A DNA stretch of 64,000 bases from Trifolium pratense (lineage: Eukaryota; Streptophyta; Magnoliopsida; Fabales; Fabaceae), in the NCBI RefSeq assembly GCF_020283565.1, contig NC_060060.1, positions 18,786,001-18,850,000 on the forward strand. Reading direction: 5' to 3'. Each line of letters opens with the position of its first letter. The first letter of the stretch is position 1. The translations under genes and the position numbers were made by a program. Shown one piece after another: positions 58,875 to 64,000 of the stretch. The notes below the pieces were generated by a model that did not search any database, was not told the origin of the DNA, and saw only the letters and a program-made list of their open reading frames with translations.

Positions 58875-59066
58875 ATGGATGAAGAGTATGATGTCATCGT
58901 TTTAGGTACTGGTCTTAAGGAATGCATTCTCAGTGGTCTTCTCTCCGTCGATGGCCTCAAAGTAAGTTGTCTTCCATTTTTCGATTATCATTCTGTTATT
59001 ACTGTTATCGATCGTGTTTGATTCGTTTTTGCTGCTTAGGTTCTTCACATGGATATTGAAAACTGA
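58875..59066 (+). pseudogene. Rab GDP-dissociation inhibitor, 5' fragment
   Basis: Exon 1 at 58875-58961 encodes 29 residues ([19 protein letters not shown], then [10 protein letters not shown]) with donor AAA|GTAAGT. Exon 2 starts at 59040 behind TTAG with VLHMD, then reads IEN and stops where Rab GDI continues RNDYYGG. The break is at CATGGA, exactly where the repeated sequence that recurs at 62712 begins. GDI extracts GDP-bound Rab GTPases from membranes; only the first half of its FAD-like nucleotide-fold motif is left here. The upstream leader (58560-58870) looks like a normal CT-rich plant leader, so the promoter may still be active. Confidence 0.85.
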
Positions 59067-60000
59067 GCTCCTCCCTCCCTCAAGGTATGTTCATTTATTT
59101 CTGCGTTTTTGAAATCCCTAATTTTCTTATATCTAATTTATAATCCATACTTTTCTAATCCCTCTTTTTATTTTGTTTCTCTCATTCTTTTATCAGGAGG
59201 TAAACTTTTCATTCCTGAAACCTGAATCATGTTCTCCCATAAGTGTAGGTATCATTTTTTATTTTCTGGATCTATTTCTTTGTTTTCTGTTTGTATTTAA
59301 ACGATTCATGAACTTTAATTGATTGTATTTGAGTAGTATTCAGTTGATGTTTGAGATTTGAGTAGTTATGTATTTTTGTTTCAGAATTCAATTTTTTAAA
59401 TTAGGGTTTGTTTTGATTATCAGAAAATGAACTAAAGTGTTTCAGAATTCAATTATCAGAATTTGAGGAAAAAGGTATGTCTTTCTTCTTTGAAATCCCT
59501 AATTCTTCAATAGTGTTTATTATATCTGATTTTATAATCCTCTTACTTTTTTTTTTCTTTCTTTGTTTGAAAATATTGTTGCCCAGTTGTCATATTTATT
59601 AGGATTTGTTTCTATCTTTTAGTTAATAATCCCTACTTTTTAGTAATTGTTAGTGGGATTTAGATGGTGAAATATAAGGAACTACATGAATGTCACAACA
59701 TTGCTTAGTTATCACTTCAATATATGTAAACTCATTTTCTTACTTATCTCTCTTCATTTTCTCTTGATTCCTTCGAACTTCTCTCTCTCAAGGAATCAAC
59801 CATCTTGGATGGCACAAGCCACAATCTCCAAAAGGTTTCAAATTGCTTCTCCATCTATTATTTTATGATTTAATTTCATCATCTGATTTTTATGTGACAT
59901 GTTTAATTTTTTGTCAATGTTTGCAAATTAGGTTTTCTTCTCAATCGAATCCTCCAACCTGTTTCAAGATCCATCCCGCAGGTAATTTCAGTTTGTTCTT
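59049..60000. repeat. 3.66-kb-spaced duplicated sequence, copy 1
   Basis: Starts TGGATATTGAAAACTGAGC, directly after the GDI break. Conserved blocks with splice-like borders: CTCCCTCCCTCAAG|GTATG (59084), CAG|GAGGTAAACTTTTCATTCC...GTGTAG|GTATC (about 59197-59249), AAG|GAATCAACCATCTTGGATGG...AAAAG|GTTTC (about 59792-59835), and TTAG|GTTTTCTTCTC...CCCGCAG|GTAATT (about 59932-59981). Spacers between blocks diverge from copy 2. Confidence 0.75.
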
Positions 60001-61667
60001 TTCCAAATCCCTAATTTTCTTCAGTTGCATTTCTAATCTTTTTCTGTTTCGTTTTTTCTTTTCATTCTCTCATTGGAGGTAAAATTTTCATACCTAATTG
60101 AAGGAATCACGCTCTCGCATGACACAATCAGGTGAGAGAGATCCAATATATTTTCGCTTTCTTGCTTTTATCTTCTCATGCTTTCTGGTTTTTTCTCGCC
60201 TCATTTATTGTTCTCTTTCTCTCTGTTTTTATCTTTCACAACAAGAAATAATGGTAGAAAGTTGGTATGAGAGGTGAAAAATTCTTGACTACATATACTT
60301 AAGGTAAACATGTTTTTTGGTGAATATATGTTTGGTCTCCACTTTTAGCTCTGGTTCTGAATATACTAATTGAACTTTTTTTTTTTTTTGGTGATATACT
60401 AATTGAACTTTTACAGTCTATATTTATTATTTTAATTTTGATTGTAACTGATATGTTGCTTTGTAGTTTATCAATTGGTAGAGTTTATCAATTGGTTTTG
60501 CTACACCAATAACTATTGTTATACATGAAATAGTGAAGAGGATTGGTTGCATCCTCCAAAAAAAAATAGGTTTTGATATTTTATTGATTACAAATTAGTA
60601 GATCTAATGTTTATTTGTTTATCTTTTTGATCAGTTTATATGTATTGAGCACACTATTATTTAATTGTGAGATGCTAATTTGAATAGTTTGGGATCAAAG
60701 ACGACTTTTTTTTTTTTGTTTTGGTAAATTAGTTTGGATTATTGGAGAAACCAGTTGCTATTTTTCCTCAAGTTACCCATGTTGATAGCAACCTCTTTTT
60801 AGTTTGATTTCAAGTTATTAACTAATATAAAATATCCTATCAATTGGTGTTTACCTCTTTTTAGTTACTATTTTTTGTATTTATTCTTTTTATATCGATT
60901 TTGGAAAAGAGGTTTTTGAAAAGATTGTTGATGACAGGGATATGACAAAGATTGTTACCATTATTGCATTCTCTTTGATGAAAGTAATATTCTTGAATTA
61001 GCTTCGAAAATGTTTTCACAAATTAAAGAACACATAGGTTTCAATTCAATAAGATTGGCTTTAAGAGGCATGAATTCAAAAAGATTGGCTTTAAGATTTC
61101 AATTCTTGAATTGGCTTTAAGTTTGTAATTGTTTTGTCTATTTTTTCTTTGAAATCAGAAATTATTTACTCTAGCCAATGTGGGTGACTATGAGTTTGTC
61201 TATTGAAAGAATCTAAACAATATGCAGCTACTAATTTGCATGAGTTTGTCTATTCAAATTAGTAACTGTTGCTACTAATATGAAGCCCATTTTCATTTTT
61301 AATTAGGATAATTTTCATGAGTTTGTTTTGACTATGAGTAAGTTTTATGAACATACTTATTTCTTTTAGCTTTGTTAAACTTTGGCATATTACTTATTGT
61401 GCACTTCATGGAGAAAAGGAATTATTAACCTTTTTCTATATCAACATTGTTGAAGGTTTTAGAACCAGTCTCTTTGAATGCTTTTCATTTTTGTTTTTAA
61501 ATAATGCAAATATCTGATCTATTTCTTTTTTGGATTTTCAATTCAGCAGTTAACTTTTCATTATTAATCTTTTTTGTGGTTAGAGCACATTGGATAGTGC
61601 AATGGGTTGCTAGCTTTTTACCAATATTCTATAGCCTTATGTTCACTTTCAATTTCATTTGTAACAG
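60001..61667. other. Non-coding stretch between the repeat copies
   Basis: T-rich, intron-like sequence with TTTGATT-type runs and no supported exon. Confidence 0.4.
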
Positions 61668-61830
61668 ATGGTTAAGAAATTTGTCTAATCATTTACATTA
61701 CCAATTTGGAATCCCAGTTCATGCCTTGGACTCAATGAAATGTGTGGCTGCTGTAAAAAGGAAAGGAGTAGTGCCAGAAGATGATATTTACATTAAGTTT
61801 CTTACTTCCTTTTCATTGATGAAGAACGAG
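61668..61830 (+). CDS. Isolated exon-like frame, unassigned
   Basis: A 163-bp block with acceptor TTGTAACAG and donor GAG|GTAGTA, open through one phase-1 base plus exactly 54 codons (WLRNLSNHLHYQFGIPVHAL, then VAAVKRKGVVPEDDIYIKFL and SFSLMKNE). It looks like a real internal exon of a conserved protein, but I do not recognise the family and see no neighbouring exon that joins it. It may be a captured or stranded exon. Confidence 0.35.
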
Positions 61831-62710
61831 GTAGTACATTAAGCTATCTTCCATAAATTATTTTATTATTGCTATATATCTTTTATATTTGTTCATTATC
61901 CTATAAATGTATTTGTTTTTATTTTCCGATCTACTGAGTTTGAAGTGTACGAATGATCGCTAGCATCGAGTAAGTAACATGAAGGCTAACATAAAGGTTA
62001 ACCAAAAACCCTTTTGTACAACATTTGTATTCTGGCAAAAGCTCGAAAAACTTTAAAACCAATTATGAAGGCTTGAACCAGAATGTGTAGGTGATTTTTA
62101 CAAAAAAGATGAAGCCATGGATGTTGTTGATAGAATTATGAATTATGAAGGCTAACCTGAATGTGTTGGTGATTTTTCTCTTCTTTTTGTTTGTTTGTTT
62201 TGGTATATATAGTCTGAAATAATACTTTGTGCTACTAAATACATGCAACACTTTCTTTTAAACATGTTATCAAATTTATTCTTCTTTTGGTTGGTAACTC
62301 CTTTTGATAACACATCTTTTGTTGATATAAAATTCTTCCAAATTCTATAATATTTGTTGAAGTTGGATTAGAGTTCCATTAGTTTATATGTGATGGGTGT
62401 ACCATGTACAGATCTGCCAATAAAATTTTGGTGTATGCAAATTCTATAACCCTTTTAATAACTCATCATGATATGAATTGTGTTTTGCAGATAGATTTTG
62501 GGGTTTGTGGGAATTTTGTTCTATTTTCTTAGATTTACCTCTTTTGATAACCTACTTGTGTTTTGCAGATAACTATACTTTGCAATTACCATTTTTAATG
62601 TTGTTGGTTGTAGAAACTATAAATTCAATGCAGCTCTTCATTCTCAATTAACTTAGTTTAAAAATTTCAGGAAGCATCATGAGCTCCATTTTCCTTCCAA
62701 AGAAGAAACC

Positions 62711-63870
62711 CATGGATATTGAAAACTGAGCTCCTCCCTCCCTCAAGGTATGTTCATTTATTTCTTCGTTTTTGAAATCCCTATTTTTCATCAATCTAAT
62801 TTATAATCCTGGATTTTGTAATCCTTCTTTTTATTTTGGTTTTCACATTCTTTTATTAGGAGGTAAAATTTTCATTCCTGAAATCCGAATCGTGTTCTCC
62901 CAAAAGTGTAGGTATCACTCTTGATTTTCTAGATCTCTTTTCTTTCGATTTCTTTTTGTATTTAAATGATTCTTGGGCTGTTTGCTGGTGATATATTTAA
63001 GCTCGAGTTGTTGTCTAGAATTTGATGATACTTTCTCTCACTCTTTCGTTTTCTTTCTCCTCTAGGTTTCGTTTTATGTTTCATTTAGTGATATGTGATA
63101 ACCAATTTCTAATTTTTAAAACATTTTATTCAAGTAGGAGCAGAAGAATCCGAATCTAATTAGAATAAATGTTTAAACTACATGGTTTGGTACCTATCTT
63201 TAGTTTAAACTACATATTAATATTTTAATTTCCGTTTCCATTACTTAATTTCATTTTATTATTACTACTACTTGCACGAATTATAATTATATGACATTAA
63301 GAGCATACCACTAGCTTATTATTGCTCTAACTGTCATGATAAAAAAGGACATTTAAGTATATTAAAAAAAGGTTTTTCTAAGTATATAACATATTCAAAG
63401 CCTCTTAAAGCTAATGGTTTAAGTCTTGACTCAATCTATTTGTTTCTATCTTTTAGTTAATAATCCCTACCTTTTAGGAGTTGTTAGTGAGATTTAGATG
63501 GTTTTCTCAACTACAATATGTTTGATTTGTTTGATTCTGGTGTTATGAAGCACACTACATTTAGTAGTTCTTTCCTTCTCCTCACTTTCTTACTCATCTC
63601 ACTCCATTTTTTCTTTATTCCTTCGAACGTCTCTCCAGGAATCAACCATCTTGGATGGCACAAGCTAAAATCTCCAAATGTTTCAAATTGCTTCTTCATC
63701 TGTTATTTCATGATTTAATTTCATCATCTAATTTATGTGAAATGTTTAATTTTCTGTCTATGTTTGCAAAGTAGGTTGTCTTCTCAATCGAATCCTCCGA
63801 CCTGTTTCAAGATCCATCCCGCAGGTAATTTCAGTTTCGTTCCTTTTCCAAATCCCTAATTTTCTTCGAT
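62711..63870. repeat. 3.66-kb-spaced duplicated sequence, copy 2
   Basis: Repeats the blocks of copy 1 in the same order and orientation: TGGATATTGAAAACTGAGC at 62713, GAGGTAAAATTTTCATTCC at about 62860, GAATCAACCATCTTGGATGG at about 63641, and CAATCGAATCCTCC...CCCGCAG|GTAATT to about 63825. It is preceded by ATGAGCTCCATTTTCCTTCC, not by GDI sequence. Similarity fades after about 63860 and the copy may continue past the window. Confidence 0.75.
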
Positions 63871-64000
63871 CACATTTCAAAGACTCTATTTGTTTCCTGC
63901 TTTTTATCTTCTATTTATTCATTTTCTCTCTTGGATCAAAACCTTGAAAACCAAATAAGCTATGCTTTATCTATGTTTAAATGACTTTTGCCAAGCACCT

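Overview
The window looks like nuclear DNA of a dicot, most likely a legume such as Medicago. It is AT-rich, its genes are split by short GT-AG introns, it is dense in MITEs, SINE-like repeats and retroelement remains, and several proteins resemble legume proteins I remember. The species call is inference; no search was run.

Layout. 1-1076 (minus) holds the first two coding exons of a chloroplast phosphofructokinase (PFK5-type) gene that leaves the window on the left. 1300-4540 is a nest of MITEs plus a giant hairpin (stem about 0.56 kb) into which a 1.19-kb palindrome-ended element jumped, leaving a 9-bp target duplication. 4700-5770 is a broken coiled-coil gene of the At4g38062 type. 6630-11122 contains an intact two-exon SKIP19-like F-box/LRR gene flanked by two copies of a repeat whose halves are in opposite order. 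11920-12556 is a small two-exon gene of unknown function. 12.6-23.6 kb is mostly gene-free. 23657-24436 (minus) is an intact intronless zinc-finger homeodomain transcription factor. 24.5-39.4 kb is again mostly gene-free, with SINEs, two LINE RNase H relics and an LTR-like insertion.

39.4-50.5 kb is a tandem duplication of an FSH-family serine hydrolase gene (minus). The right copy (47772-50457) is intact with six exons and 227 residues. The left copy lost exon 4 and most of exon 1, and was later hit by a 4.88-kb Ty1-copia element with identical 227-bp LTRs, non-canonical TA...TA LTR ends, a perfect 5-bp target duplication and one nonsense codon in an otherwise open gag-pol frame.

51.3-58.5 kb appears to be a 7.2-kb non-autonomous Mutator-like element. 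It has imperfect terminal inverted repeats, a 9 to 11-bp flanking direct repeat, a captured fragment of a bromodomain-protein gene, exons of a Ulp1-like peptidase gene, and a large set of short AAACCATT/AATGGTTT hairpins. This is the most unusual object in the window. From 58.9 kb to the end, a Rab GDI gene start is cut off inside exon 2 by sequence that is repeated about 3.66 kb further on and carries short exon-like blocks.

The intact host genes (PFK5, SKIP19-like, ZHD, FSH hydrolase and the small unknown gene) show no shared pathway. The main theme is transposon-driven capture, duplication and decay between ordinary genes.
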